From Paenibacillus_E allorhizoplanae (GTDB lineage: Bacteria > Bacillota > Bacilli > Paenibacillales > NBRC-103111), in the NCBI RefSeq assembly GCF_927798215.1, contig NZ_CAKMMW010000006.1, forward strand, positions 1 to 64,000: 64,000 bases of DNA, written 5' to 3'. This document shows positions 45,785-54,554 of the stretch, piece after piece. A program made the position numbers and the translations under genes. The notes below the pieces were generated by a model. That model saw only the letters and a program-made list of their open reading frames with translations. It searched no databases and was not told the origin of the DNA. The first letter of the stretch is position 1. Every line of letters begins with the position of its first letter.

Positions 45785-46534
45785 TTGCTGCATAGCGTTG
45801 AAGGAATTGTCATTCGTAGTATGGACTACGGAGAAGGCAACAAAATTATTCGTTTATTCACCCCCGAGCTGGGGAAAGTGGGAGTCATGGCTCGCGGTGC
45901 GAAGAAACTGAAAAGCAAACATGGCGCCGTTACGCAGCTGTTTACGTACGGCGATTTTGTTTTTTTCAAACAACGAGGTCAGATGGGTTCTCTTAACGGG
46001 GCCGAAATTATTGAAGCTCATCATGCTCTGCGAGAAGACTTACATAAATCGGCCTATGCTTCGTATTTAGCTGAGATGACGGATCGCATGCTGGGTGATG
46101 AAGAGGGAAATAACTACATATTTGAACAGCTCAAGGCTGGTTTAATGGCAATTGAAGAAAATAAGGATATGCAAATTGTCACCCATTTATATGAAATGAA
46201 AATGTTTGATTTAGCTGGCTATTTACCAATAACGGATGCCTGTGTCGCCTGTGGTGAAACTACAGGAATAACGACTTTCGGTCCTAATATGGGCGGTACA
46301 TTATGTAGTCGGTGTCGGTTTAAAGATCCTTCTGCGATTGCAATTGGTGAAGGAGCGCAGAAACTGCTTAGACTTTTTCCAAGAATGGATATGCGCAGAC
46401 TGGGTACTGTTCAAGTGAAAGCCGAGACGAAAGAGCAGCTTAAGCAATGCATGCGTGCCTACATGGACGTTCATATTGGTGTACAGTGGAAATCAAGAGG
46501 TTTCATTGAACAAATGGAGAAATACAATATTTAA
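45785..46534 (+). CDS. recO: DNA repair protein RecO
   Basis: RecO assists RecA loading on SSB-coated DNA with RecR. The 249-residue product has an N-terminal OB fold (SVEGIVIRSMDYGEGNKI) and a zinc site with CVAC and CSRC. I favour TTG 45785, about five bases after GGGGGAAG. The in-frame ATG 45749 has a poor ribosome binding site and would add 12 residues. Confidence 0.93.
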   Translation: MLHSVEGIVIRSMDYGEGNKIIRLFTPELGKVGVMARGAKKLKSKHGAVTQLFTYGDFVFFKQRGQMGSLNGAEIIEAHHALREDLHKSAYASYLAEMTDRMLGDEEGNNYIFEQLKAGLMAIEENKDMQIVTHLYEMKMFDLAGYLPITDACVACGETTGITTFGPNMGGTLCSRCRFKDPSAIAIGEGAQKLLRLFPRMDMRRLGTVQVKAETKEQLKQCMRAYMDVHIGVQWKSRGFIEQMEKYNI

Positions 46535-46711
46535 GTGACGATGGATTCAATTGACATGTGTTTCTCCCTTTGATATGATGTGGTTGAAAACACCTCGCCC
46601 TTGTGCTGTCCGCATATCGGTGAGGTTTTTCTCATGCTGTCGTTCTGTTCTAATGTTCTTTACATACAAATGCTAGTGTAGGGTCTGTCCCTGCTGAAAG
46701 GGGTTAGGAAG
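46535..46711 (+). promoter_or_regulatory. Promoter and attenuator-like leader of ppsR
   Basis: TTGACA (46551-46556), a 17-base spacer and TATGAT (46574-46579) make a strong sigma-A promoter. About 12 bases after the -10, ACCTCGCC (46592-46599) pairs with GGTGAGGT (46619-46626) and is followed by TTTTT, a terminator-like hairpin inside the leader. ppsR starts 82 bases further on, after a GAAAGGGG site. Confidence 0.75.
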
Positions 46712-47524
46712 ATGGAACATCCACAACCTACTCGTGTTTATGTTGTTTCTGATTCTGTGGGTGAAACAGGAGAATCTGTCGTTCGGGCAGCTGCTATGCA
46801 ATTTCATCCAGTGCCTGTTGAAATCGTACGTGCTCCTTTTATTCACGATTTCGAGGGTATTGATAAAGTGATCAATGGGATTCGAACGCATGGAGGAATC
46901 GTTGTTTTTACGTTAGTTATCCCCGAGTTGCGTGATGATTTGATAACGAAAGCGATACAATATAATATTCCCTATATCGATTTGCTTGGACCCGTTGTGA
47001 CGACGCTAGGGAAAGCATTACGTCAAGAACCACGTAGACAACCTGGAATGATCCATCCATTGGATGAAGATTATTTCAAGAAGGTTGAAGCCGTTGAATT
47101 TGCGGTTAAATATGATGATGGTCGCGATTTTAGCGGCATTCAGAAAGCCGATATCATTCTATTAGGTGTATCGCGTACGTCCAAAACACCGTTATCCATG
47201 TATTTAGCGCACAAAAGATTGAAAGTGGCGAATGTGCCATTAGTACCGGAAATGCAGCCGCCTGCAGCCATTTATACCGTGCCAAAAGATAAGATTATTG
47301 GGCTGCGTATTGATCCTGATAAGTTAAATGTGATCCGTCAGGAACGACTTCGTACACTTGGTCTTGCAGAAAATGCAACCTATGCGAATGTAGAACGTAT
47401 TAAAATAGAACTGGATTTTGCTGATAAAATTATGAGTAAAATCGGGTGTGTCATCTTTGATGTCTCAAATCGCGCGGTTGAAGAAACAGCCAGTTTAATT
47501 ATGGATCACATTGAACATATCTAG
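46712..47524 (+). CDS. PPDK regulatory protein-family kinase/phosphorylase
   Basis: A bifunctional regulator of the PpsR/PDRP family (YqfL in B. subtilis) that phosphorylates and dephosphorylates pyruvate phosphate dikinase or PEP synthase. The 270 residues begin with a VSDSVGETGE motif, and the P-loop GVSRTSKTP is at about 152-159. GAAAGGGG lies upstream. In B. subtilis yqfL follows ccpN; ccpN and glyQS are not seen here. Confidence 0.93.
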   Translation: MEHPQPTRVYVVSDSVGETGESVVRAAAMQFHPVPVEIVRAPFIHDFEGIDKVINGIRTHGGIVVFTLVIPELRDDLITKAIQYNIPYIDLLGPVVTTLGKALRQEPRRQPGMIHPLDEDYFKKVEAVEFAVKYDDGRDFSGIQKADIILLGVSRTSKTPLSMYLAHKRLKVANVPLVPEMQPPAAIYTVPKDKIIGLRIDPDKLNVIRQERLRTLGLAENATYANVERIKIELDFADKIMSKIGCVIFDVSNRAVEETASLIMDHIEHI

Positions 47525-47615
47525 TAAGCTTTTATGTTCTGGCTTGCAGGATTTTTTGCAAGTCCATCGTATATAATAATACGGTGAGATTTCTTCTGAA
47601 GGCAGGGGCTGACAC

Positions 47616-48080
47616 TTGAGTGCAAGAAGTATTATCGTTGATGCCGACGCTTGTCCTGTAAAGTCGGAAATCGAACAGGCAGGTAGACAGTTTGGCGTAC
47701 AAGTTGTTCTAGTTGCTTCATTCGATCATAAGATGAAGGAAAATCCAGGTGTGAAGGTAGTTCAAGTAGATCGTTCCGATCAATCTGTCGATTTATATAT
47801 TGCCAATCAGATTCGGTCAGGTGATATTCTGGTAACACAAGACTTTGGACTCGCCGCGTTAGGTTTAGCGAAGGGTTCGATTTGTTTGACGAATCGGGGG
47901 CAGGAATATACCGATAGTTCGATTGATTATCTGTTAGAACGCCGCCATGCCTCCGCCAAAATGCGAAGAAATGGTAAGCATACGAAAGGGCCAAAACCCT
48001 TTACAGAGACGGATCGTAAAAATTTTCTACATGGTTTGACAAATCTTTTAAAAAATTTGCAGGAAATCGATAACAAGTAG
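47616..48080 (+). CDS. yqxD: YaiI/YqxD-family protein (DUF188)
   Basis: A 154-residue DUF188 protein, distantly PIN-like with conserved acidic residues (VDADACPV near the start, TQDFGLA in the middle). It immediately precedes dnaG, as in B. subtilis. The TTG start has GAAGGCAGGGG about 8-18 bases upstream. Function is unknown, possibly a nuclease. Confidence 0.9.
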   Translation: MSARSIIVDADACPVKSEIEQAGRQFGVQVVLVASFDHKMKENPGVKVVQVDRSDQSVDLYIANQIRSGDILVTQDFGLAALGLAKGSICLTNRGQEYTDSSIDYLLERRHASAKMRRNGKHTKGPKPFTETDRKNFLHGLTNLLKNLQEIDNK

Positions 48081-48128
48081 CGAATAGTAATTAGTCGGAA
48101 AAGCGACCTGAATTGTAGGTGGATTGAA

Positions 48129-49976
48129 ATGAGGTACGGACGCATACCTGAAGAGGTTATTGAGGCTGTACTGAAGCGCCATGATATCGTAGATGTCATC
48201 GGCAGGCACGTACATTTAAGCAAACAAGGGCATTATATGAAGGGATTATGTCCTTTCCACTCGGAGAAAAGTCCTTCGTTTACGGTTACACCAGAGAAAC
48301 AGATTTATCGTTGCTTTGGTTGCCAGGCAGGCGGGAACTTAATTCGTTTCATTATGGAAATCGAGGGCTTAAGCTTTGCAGAAGCAATCACGAAGCTTGC
48401 AGAAGACGCAGATATCCCAATAACTTGGGAAGAAGTATCTGACGAGCAGAATGAGCAGCAGCAAGAAAAAGCCACCCTTTTAAAGGCCTATGAATTTGCG
48501 GCCAAATTCTATCATTATGTCGTGGGTAATACCGATCAAGGTAAAGCGGCGAAAGGCTATCTGACCTCTAGAGGAATCTCAGATAAGTTGATTGATACGT
48601 TTCAGATTGGTTACGCACCGTTAATGTGGGACACGCTTGTTCAACAATTGGACAAACGAGGATTTGATTTAGCTCTAATGGAAAAAGGCGGTTTGATTTC
48701 CGCCAAACATGAAGGTCATGGGTACGTGGACAAATTCCGTGAACGTATCATGTTCCCTATTTGCGACTCTACAGGCAAGGTCATCGCATTTGCTGGCAGA
48801 GCCATGGGGGATGCGCAACCCAAATATTTAAATAGTCCCGAATCCATCCTTTTCAATAAAAGCAGAACTTTGTACAATCTACACCTTTCCCGGCCGAATA
48901 TGCGAAAACTTCAACAAGCCGTTATTTTCGAAGGGTATGTGGATTTGATCAAAGCGTGGGAAGCGGGGATTACCAATGGTGTTGCGACGATGGGCACGGC
49001 ATTAACCAAAGAGCATGCTGCCTTACTGAACCGCAACGCGGATGAAATCGTCATTTGCTATGATGGTGATAATGCAGGACAATCTGCAGCTTTCAAGAGT
49101 ATTCCTTTATTGGAAGACACCGGAAGCCGAGTCAGTGTTGCGATGCTGCCAGATGGCAAAGATCCTGATGATTATATTCGTCAATATGGGTTTGACCGAT
49201 TCGCAAGGGAGATTATTGGAGCTTCCGTGCCATCGATGAAATATAAGCTCTTATATATCCGCAAAAATTTTAAATTGCATGAGGACGGTGAACGATTACG
49301 TTATCTGCAATCCGCTGTGAAATTAATTAGCCAGTTGCATTCTCCAATGGAACGTGAACATTATCTCAAACAGTTAGCCTCAGAGTTTCCGGATTCTTCT
49401 TATGAAGCCATGAAGTTAGATCTCCATGAAATCTTATTACAATCGGAAAAAAACCGACCAGATGGGGATAATAAACCAATTCTGTGGAATAATGTTATGA
49501 ATAATGGGAGACCAGCGGAACGAACAAAGAAAAAAACGCCCTCGCTACTACCCGCATATCATAATGCAGAGCGTTTAATTTTAGCTGTAATGATGCACGA
49601 TCGTGATGTATGCGCTCATGTTGAAGCGCAATTGGGTGACCAGTTTAATGTTGAAGCTCACGCAGTCTTAGCTGCTTATTTATATGCTTACTACGCTCAG
49701 TATTTAGAGCCCGATGCAAGCCGATACATTGCCATGCTGCAAGACGAACAGCTGGAGAGCTTGGCTAGTTCCATCGTTATGATGGGAGCTGGTCATGGAC
49801 TAAACGAACAAGTGATTGACGACTATATTCGCCAAATTCGCAAAGTTCCAATGCAAGAAGAAGTTGAACGCAAGAAAGAAGAACAAGCTCGCGCAGTACG
49901 CGAGGGAGACCATCTTAGAGCTGCACAAATTGCAATTGAAATTATTGCCCTAGAAAAACGGTTGAAGTCATCTTAG
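48129..49976 (+). CDS. dnaG: DNA primase DnaG
   Basis: DnaG lays down RNA primers at the replication fork. An N-terminal zinc domain has CPFHSEKSPSF and CFGC. The TOPRIM core includes VIFEGYVDLIKAWEAG and VICYDGDNAGQSAA. A C-terminal helicase-binding domain follows from about 470. 615 residues is normal. It precedes sigA in the standard dnaG-sigA operon. Confidence 0.97.
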   Translation: MRYGRIPEEVIEAVLKRHDIVDVIGRHVHLSKQGHYMKGLCPFHSEKSPSFTVTPEKQIYRCFGCQAGGNLIRFIMEIEGLSFAEAITKLAEDADIPITWEEVSDEQNEQQQEKATLLKAYEFAAKFYHYVVGNTDQGKAAKGYLTSRGISDKLIDTFQIGYAPLMWDTLVQQLDKRGFDLALMEKGGLISAKHEGHGYVDKFRERIMFPICDSTGKVIAFAGRAMGDAQPKYLNSPESILFNKSRTLYNLHLSRPNMRKLQQAVIFEGYVDLIKAWEAGITNGVATMGTALTKEHAALLNRNADEIVICYDGDNAGQSAAFKSIPLLEDTGSRVSVAMLPDGKDPDDYIRQYGFDRFAREIIGASVPSMKYKLLYIRKNFKLHEDGERLRYLQSAVKLISQLHSPMEREHYLKQLASEFPDSSYEAMKLDLHEILLQSEKNRPDGDNKPILWNNVMNNGRPAERTKKKTPSLLPAYHNAERLILAVMMHDRDVCAHVEAQLGDQFNVEAHAVLAAYLYAYYAQYLEPDASRYIAMLQDEQLESLASSIVMMGAGHGLNEQVIDDYIRQIRKVPMQEEVERKKEEQARAVREGDHLRAAQIAIEIIALEKRLKSS

Positions 49977-50013
49977 CTAAACTGACATGACTAGGGAGGA
50001 GGGAGTCCGTACC

Positions 50014-51129
50014 ATGGCGAATGATCAGCGTACAGAATTAGAGACAGAATTGACCCTGGACCAGGTGAAAGACCAACTTATAGAACAGGGGAAAAAACGG
50101 TCCTCACTAACTTACAAGGATATCATGGAGAAATTAGCTCCCTTCGATCAGGATCCTGAGCAAATCGATGAGTTCTTTGAACAACTTTCCGAGCAAGGTA
50201 TTGATGTGGGGAATGAATCGGACGAAGATTCGATGAATCCTGAAGAAAATGAGCGCGATGAATTTAACTTCGATGATGATCTGGCTTTGCCGCCGGGGAT
50301 TAAAATTAATGATCCAGTTCGGATGTATTTGAAAGAAATTGGTCGCGTACCGCTTCTTTCCGCGGAAGACGAAGTGGGGTTGGCAAAACGTATTGAAAAT
50401 GGGGATGAGGAAGCGAAGCGTCGTTTAGCAGAAGCTAACCTTCGACTCGTTGTAAGTATCGCCAAACGTTATGTAGGCCGCGGCATGTTGTTCCTTGATT
50501 TGATTCAAGAAGGTAATATGGGTCTTATTAAGGCTGTGGAGAAGTTCGACCATACCAAAGGTTACAAATTCAGTACCTATGCGACCTGGTGGATTCGTCA
50601 AGCGATTACTCGCGCCATTGCGGATCAAGCGAGAACGATTCGGATTCCGGTACATATGGTTGAAACGATTAACAAATTGATTCGTGTTTCTCGTCAATTG
50701 CTGCAAGAATTGGGGCGCGAACCTACGCCAGAAGAAATTGCTAAAGAGATGGATTTAAGCACGGATAAAGTTCGTGAAATCATGAAAATTGCACAAGAGC
50801 CTGTTTCTTTAGAAACACCGATCGGTGAAGAAGATGATTCACACTTAGGGGATTTTATCGAGGATCAAGAGGCGCTAGCGCCAGCGGATGCAGCGGCATA
50901 CGAGCTTCTGAAAGAACAGCTTGAAGACGTACTGGATACGTTAACTGAAAGAGAAGAGAATGTGCTTCGCTTGCGTTTCGGACTTGATGATGGACGTACA
51001 CGAACATTAGAAGAAGTCGGTAAAGTATTCGGTGTTACAAGGGAACGGATCCGTCAGATTGAAGCAAAAGCTTTGCGGAAATTAAGACATCCAAGCCGTA
51101 GCAAACGTTTGAAAGACTTTTTGGAATAA
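50014..51129 (+). CDS. sigA: Primary sigma factor SigA (RpoD)
   Basis: The housekeeping sigma factor, 371 residues. Region 1.2 reads NDPVRMYLKEIGRVPLL. Region 2 has DLIQEGNMGLIKAVEKFD and the -10 recognition helix around FSTYATWWIRQAITRAI. Region 4.2 ends VTRERIRQIEAKALRKLRHP. I chose ATG 50014 with a GGAGGAGGGAG site upstream; an in-frame ATG at 49987 lies before that site. Confidence 0.97.
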   Translation: MANDQRTELETELTLDQVKDQLIEQGKKRSSLTYKDIMEKLAPFDQDPEQIDEFFEQLSEQGIDVGNESDEDSMNPEENERDEFNFDDDLALPPGIKINDPVRMYLKEIGRVPLLSAEDEVGLAKRIENGDEEAKRRLAEANLRLVVSIAKRYVGRGMLFLDLIQEGNMGLIKAVEKFDHTKGYKFSTYATWWIRQAITRAIADQARTIRIPVHMVETINKLIRVSRQLLQELGREPTPEEIAKEMDLSTDKVREIMKIAQEPVSLETPIGEEDDSHLGDFIEDQEALAPADAAAYELLKEQLEDVLDTLTEREENVLRLRFGLDDGRTRTLEEVGKVFGVTRERIRQIEAKALRKLRHPSRSKRLKDFLE

Positions 51130-51143
51130 AATCGCTTGGAGTG

Positions 51144-51174
51144 GGCCCTGCCAAATTCGGCGGGGTCTTTTTTT
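51144..51174 (+). terminator. Terminator after sigA
   Basis: GGCCCTGCC and GGCGGGGTC form an imperfect stem around AAATTC, followed by seven T. Confidence 0.8.
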
Positions 51175-51251
51175 GCGGATTTTCCATAAAAAATTTACTA
51201 AAATCTGAGCATTGAATCACCGATAAAGTAGCTAGGAAGGTGAGCGAATAG

Positions 51252-52082
51252 ATGGATGCTGAGAGAAGAAAAGTAATAGTAAGAGAAATCGATCATTGGC
51301 GCCGGAGCAAGTTGCTTCCCGAGCATTATTGCGATTTTCTAATGAATTTGTATGTGGATGATATGACCCCTAAACCTGCTTCACTTTTAGGTGTTTCGGC
51401 TACGGCTGTAACAAACAGTAATTGGAAAATATGGTTGTTCGCATTAGCGGTAATTGCCGCTCTTGCCTTATCTGCTCTTAATTTTAACTCTTTTGGATTG
51501 CCAATGCAAATTGGTATTTCCACACTTTTTGTCATCATTTGTTATGCAGTCGCATACAGACAATTTAGTCGTACGCCTGTCATTGCTTATGTCTTGTGCG
51601 GCATTGCATCTATTGCTATGTTGCTTTTGGGGCTACATATAATGGATTTGTCGGGTATTCATACGTCAACTACGTATATTGGTTATTTGGCATTTTGCAG
51701 TTGTATTTGGTTATTCAATGGCTTGATTGGTCGAATGGCGATTTTCCAAATTTGTGGATGGCTAGGGCTTGTAGGGACTTATAGTTGGTTGTTGATACAA
51801 AAATTAGAGCATCCTGCTTGGTTTTCATTAGAATTAAGCTGGGTTCCTGTGAGTATTGTACTCATATGGATGGCTTGGCTTGCGCATCACACGAATAAAC
51901 AAGCGGCTAGCGTGCTCATGCTAGTAGGAGGCTTGGTTTGGTTTATTCCTGAGGCGATGACCTTCCTTGTGGATATAGAAATGAGCTCGCGTCTCATTCA
52001 AATATCATTTACGGCCAAATTAGTTTCAGTAGGCGTAGCATTATTTTTGCTGCGAAAAAAATGGGTAGAGTGGGTAATGTAG
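51252..52082 (+). CDS. Polytopic membrane protein of unknown function
   Basis: A 276-residue protein. The N-terminal 55 residues are hydrophilic, with a helix starting RRKVIVREIDHW. About eight hydrophobic helices follow, ending RKKWVEWVM. It resembles DUF2157-type membrane proteins only loosely. AGGAAGGTGAG lies upstream. It ends three bases before trmK, so it is likely co-transcribed with trmK and yqfO. Function is unknown. Confidence 0.75.
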   Translation: MDAERRKVIVREIDHWRRSKLLPEHYCDFLMNLYVDDMTPKPASLLGVSATAVTNSNWKIWLFALAVIAALALSALNFNSFGLPMQIGISTLFVIICYAVAYRQFSRTPVIAYVLCGIASIAMLLLGLHIMDLSGIHTSTTYIGYLAFCSCIWLFNGLIGRMAIFQICGWLGLVGTYSWLLIQKLEHPAWFSLELSWVPVSIVLIWMAWLAHHTNKQAASVLMLVGGLVWFIPEAMTFLVDIEMSSRLIQISFTAKLVSVGVALFLLRKKWVEWVM

Positions 52083-52085
52083 CAT

Positions 52086-52850
52086 ATGGTTAAATTATCG
52101 AAAAGACTTCAAATGATTGCTGACCGCGTGCCAGTGGGTTCGAAAGTAGCCGACATTGGATCGGATCATGCTTTATTGCCGACATATTTGGCGCAGCAGG
52201 GGATTATTGTAGCTGCGGTAGCAGGGGAAGTAAACCCTGGACCTTTCGAGGCAGCGCAAAAACAGGTGCTCGAAAGTGGTTTATCTAAGATCATTCAAGT
52301 TAGATCGGGTGATGGTCTTGCCGTAATTGAGGCTGGCGAAGTGAATGTCATTACAATCGCTGGCATGGGCGGAAGCTTGATGGCGAGCATTCTAGAGGCA
52401 GGTAAATCAAAGCTTCCGGGTGTTCAGCATTTGATTTTACAGCCGAATGTGGGTGAAGATCATGTGCGCCGTTGGCTTCTGGCTAATGGTTGGAAGTTGG
52501 AATCAGAGACTATTCTTGAAGAAGACGGCAAAATCTATGAGATATTAACGGCGGTGACCGCTGATACAGAGGAACGCGGAACTTTAGAAGCGCTTTATGA
52601 GGAGCGCCTTCTTCCAGGTGGTGTTACTGTTTCGAAGGAACGCTTGCAGCAGATGGGGCCTTATTTAATTAATGAGGCGCCTGAGGTCTGGTTTATGAAG
52701 TGGGAAAGTGAACTGAAGAAACTTGCCATGATCGTAGATCAGTTAAAGCTGTCCACAGCAGAAGCATCTATTGCAAAAACAGAGCAAGTTAGCCAAGAAA
52801 TGCATGAAATAAAGGAGGTACTTGCGTGCTTGCAAAAGGTCAAACCGTAA
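52086..52850 (+). CDS. trmK: tRNA (adenine22-N1)-methyltransferase TrmK
   Basis: TrmK makes m1A22 in tRNA. The N-terminal Rossmann fold has VADIGSDHALLPTYL, and the VITIAGMGGSLM motif is diagnostic. A helical C-terminal domain follows (254 residues). A weak ribosome binding site suggests coupling to the upstream membrane protein. The 3' end overlaps the start of the next gene by 25 bases. Confidence 0.94.
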   Translation: MVKLSKRLQMIADRVPVGSKVADIGSDHALLPTYLAQQGIIVAAVAGEVNPGPFEAAQKQVLESGLSKIIQVRSGDGLAVIEAGEVNVITIAGMGGSLMASILEAGKSKLPGVQHLILQPNVGEDHVRRWLLANGWKLESETILEEDGKIYEILTAVTADTEERGTLEALYEERLLPGGVTVSKERLQQMGPYLINEAPEVWFMKWESELKKLAMIVDQLKLSTAEASIAKTEQVSQEMHEIKEVLACLQKVKP

Positions 52851-53935
52851 TCCAGTTGTTTGAACAGCTGGCTCCGAAGCATTACGCGATGGCAGATGAT
52901 AAGATCGGCCTACAGCTAGGCTCACTTCAAAAAGAGATCACGAAAGTGCTTGTTGCACTTGATGTGACAGATGCCGTTGTTGATGAGGCTATTGAAGTTG
53001 GGGCCAACCTTATCATTGCGCATCATGCGATTATTTTTAGACCTTTGGCTCATCTGCAGACAGAAACACCAGCAGGTCGTTTATATGAAAAATTAATTAA
53101 GAATGATATCGCCGTTTATATAGCCCATACGAACCTTGATGTGGCAGAAGGCGGCGTTAATGACTTGCTTTCGGAACAACTTGGCCTAACCGAAATGACG
53201 CACTTGGAAGATGTGCACACAGAGAAGCTGCAGAAGCTTGTAGTCTTCGTACCTGAGACGCATCATCAAGTCGTGTTGGATGCTCTATTTAAGGCTGGGG
53301 CAGGCGGTATTGGCCAATACAGCTCCTGCAGCTTCAATATCCCCGGGACGGGTACGTTCCTGCCGCAGGAAGGGGCAACTCCGTTTATCGGGGAAGTTGG
53401 AAAGCTGGAACGTGTACAAGAGGTACGCGTAGAGACGATCGTAACCGCTAGCGTGCAGCGCAAAGCGGTTACTGCCATGCTGAAGGCCCACCCCTACGAG
53501 GAGGTGGCCTATGACCTCTACCCGATGGACCTCAAGGGTAGAGTGTTCGGTTTGGGCCGCGTGGGCAAGCTGCCCGCGGCAATGACACTTCGCGAGCTCA
53601 CGGAGCACGCGAAGGTTGTGTTCGACGTGCCGACGGTGCGCGTCGTCGGCGATCTATCACGGCCGATCCGCAAGGTGGCCGTGCTGGGTGGCTCTGGCGG
53701 CCGCTACATGCGGCACGCCATGTTTGCCGGCGCCGATGTGCTGGTCACCGGGGACATCGACTACCACACCGCACACGATGCTCTCGCGGCAGGGTTAGCC
53801 CTCCTCGACGTTGGGCATAACGTCGAGAAGATTATGAAGCGCGGCGTCGCGGATTATCTCGCCGCGCAGCTTTCCAAGACAGATACGCAGGTGCTCGCAT
53901 CCGCGATTAACACGGAGCCGTTTCAATTCGTCTAG
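52826..53935 (+). CDS. Nif3-like dinuclear metal-center protein (YqfO)
   Basis: A Nif3/YqfO-type protein, 369 residues, annotated in some genomes as GTP cyclohydrolase I type 2. Metal motifs are IIAHHAIIFRPL, YIAHTNLD and TGDIDYHTAHDA, the metal-binding parts that flank a PII-like insert at about 130-235. The GTG start has AAAGGAGG eight bases upstream. From about 53500 to the end the gene becomes clearly GC-rich. Confidence 0.9.
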   Translation: MLAKGQTVIQLFEQLAPKHYAMADDKIGLQLGSLQKEITKVLVALDVTDAVVDEAIEVGANLIIAHHAIIFRPLAHLQTETPAGRLYEKLIKNDIAVYIAHTNLDVAEGGVNDLLSEQLGLTEMTHLEDVHTEKLQKLVVFVPETHHQVVLDALFKAGAGGIGQYSSCSFNIPGTGTFLPQEGATPFIGEVGKLERVQEVRVETIVTASVQRKAVTAMLKAHPYEEVAYDLYPMDLKGRVFGLGRVGKLPAAMTLRELTEHAKVVFDVPTVRVVGDLSRPIRKVAVLGGSGGRYMRHAMFAGADVLVTGDIDYHTAHDALAAGLALLDVGHNVEKIMKRGVADYLAAQLSKTDTQVLASAINTEPFQFV

Positions 53936-53978
53936 GCAGCTTACGGCTGCTTCTGGAAAGAAAGGAAACGATCATGTG

Positions 53979-54007
53979 TTGTAATTCGAAGGTATTCCTA
54001 GTATACT
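53979..54007 (+). promoter_or_regulatory. Promoter of rnpB
   Basis: TTGTAA (53979-53984), a 17-base spacer and TATACT (54002-54007) place the transcript start near the first pairing strand of RNase P RNA. Confidence 0.65.
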
Positions 54008-54014
54008 AGCCTAT

Positions 54015-54440
54015 GCAATGGAAAGTTTGACAGACAATCGCTGGCTATGGGTAAGCCATAGCGAGAGGAAAGTCCGGGCTTCATAAGGCAGGGTGCTGGA
54101 TAACGTCCAGTCAACGCGAGTTGAAGGATAGGGCCACAGAAATGGACCGCCGATGGCTTGAAATATAGCACAGGCAAGGGTGGAACCGTGGTGTAAGAGA
54201 CCACGAGGTTCTATGGTGACATAGATCCTGGTAAACCCCACTTGGAGCAAGACCTAATGGAACACTAGCTGCTTTCGAGGCAGCAGTCTTAGCCTGAGAC
54301 GCGTTCGGGTTGGTCGCTTGAGCTGTGCAGCAATGTACAGCCTAGATAGATGATTGTCGCTTCAATAGTGGCAGGGGAGCAGACGCCCGTTACGACCACT
54401 GGAAGTACAGAACCCGGCTTACGGCAAACTTTCCACTCAG
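54015..54440 (+). ncRNA. rnpB: RNase P RNA
   Basis: The catalytic RNA of RNase P, which removes tRNA 5' leaders. The P1 helix pairs GGAAAGTTTG (54020-54029) with CAAACTTTCC (54425-54434). The conserved core GAGAGGAAAGTCCGGGCTT is present near the 5' side and CAGAACCCGGCTTA near the 3' side. Length and layout fit the type-B form of Bacillota. Ends are estimated to a few bases. Confidence 0.93.
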
Positions 54441-54446
54441 TCGGTT

Positions 54447-54480
54447 ACCCGCAAGGCTTCGGCTTTGCGGGTATTTTAAT
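54447..54480 (+). terminator. Terminator after rnpB
   Basis: ACCCGCAAGGC and GCTTTGCGGGT form an 11-base-pair stem with a TTCG loop, followed by a T-rich tract. Confidence 0.9.
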
Positions 54481-54492
54481 TTTAAAATGAAT

Positions 54493-54527
54493 AAAACCTT
54501 CAATCCCACTAGGGTTTGAAGGTTTTT
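54493..54527. terminator. Terminator between rnpB and the S8 protease gene
   Basis: AAAACCTTCAATCCC (54493-54507) pairs with GGGTTTGAAGGTTTT (54512-54526) with one mismatch. Runs on both sides allow use in either direction, mainly for the minus-strand protease. Confidence 0.85.
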
Positions 54528-54554
54528 AACTGTGCATGGAAGGTGGTGAGTGTT

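Noticed and set aside
54011..54250. Open frames on the minus strand over rnpB
   Set aside because: They are opposite a strongly structured, conserved RNA gene and have no ribosome binding sites.
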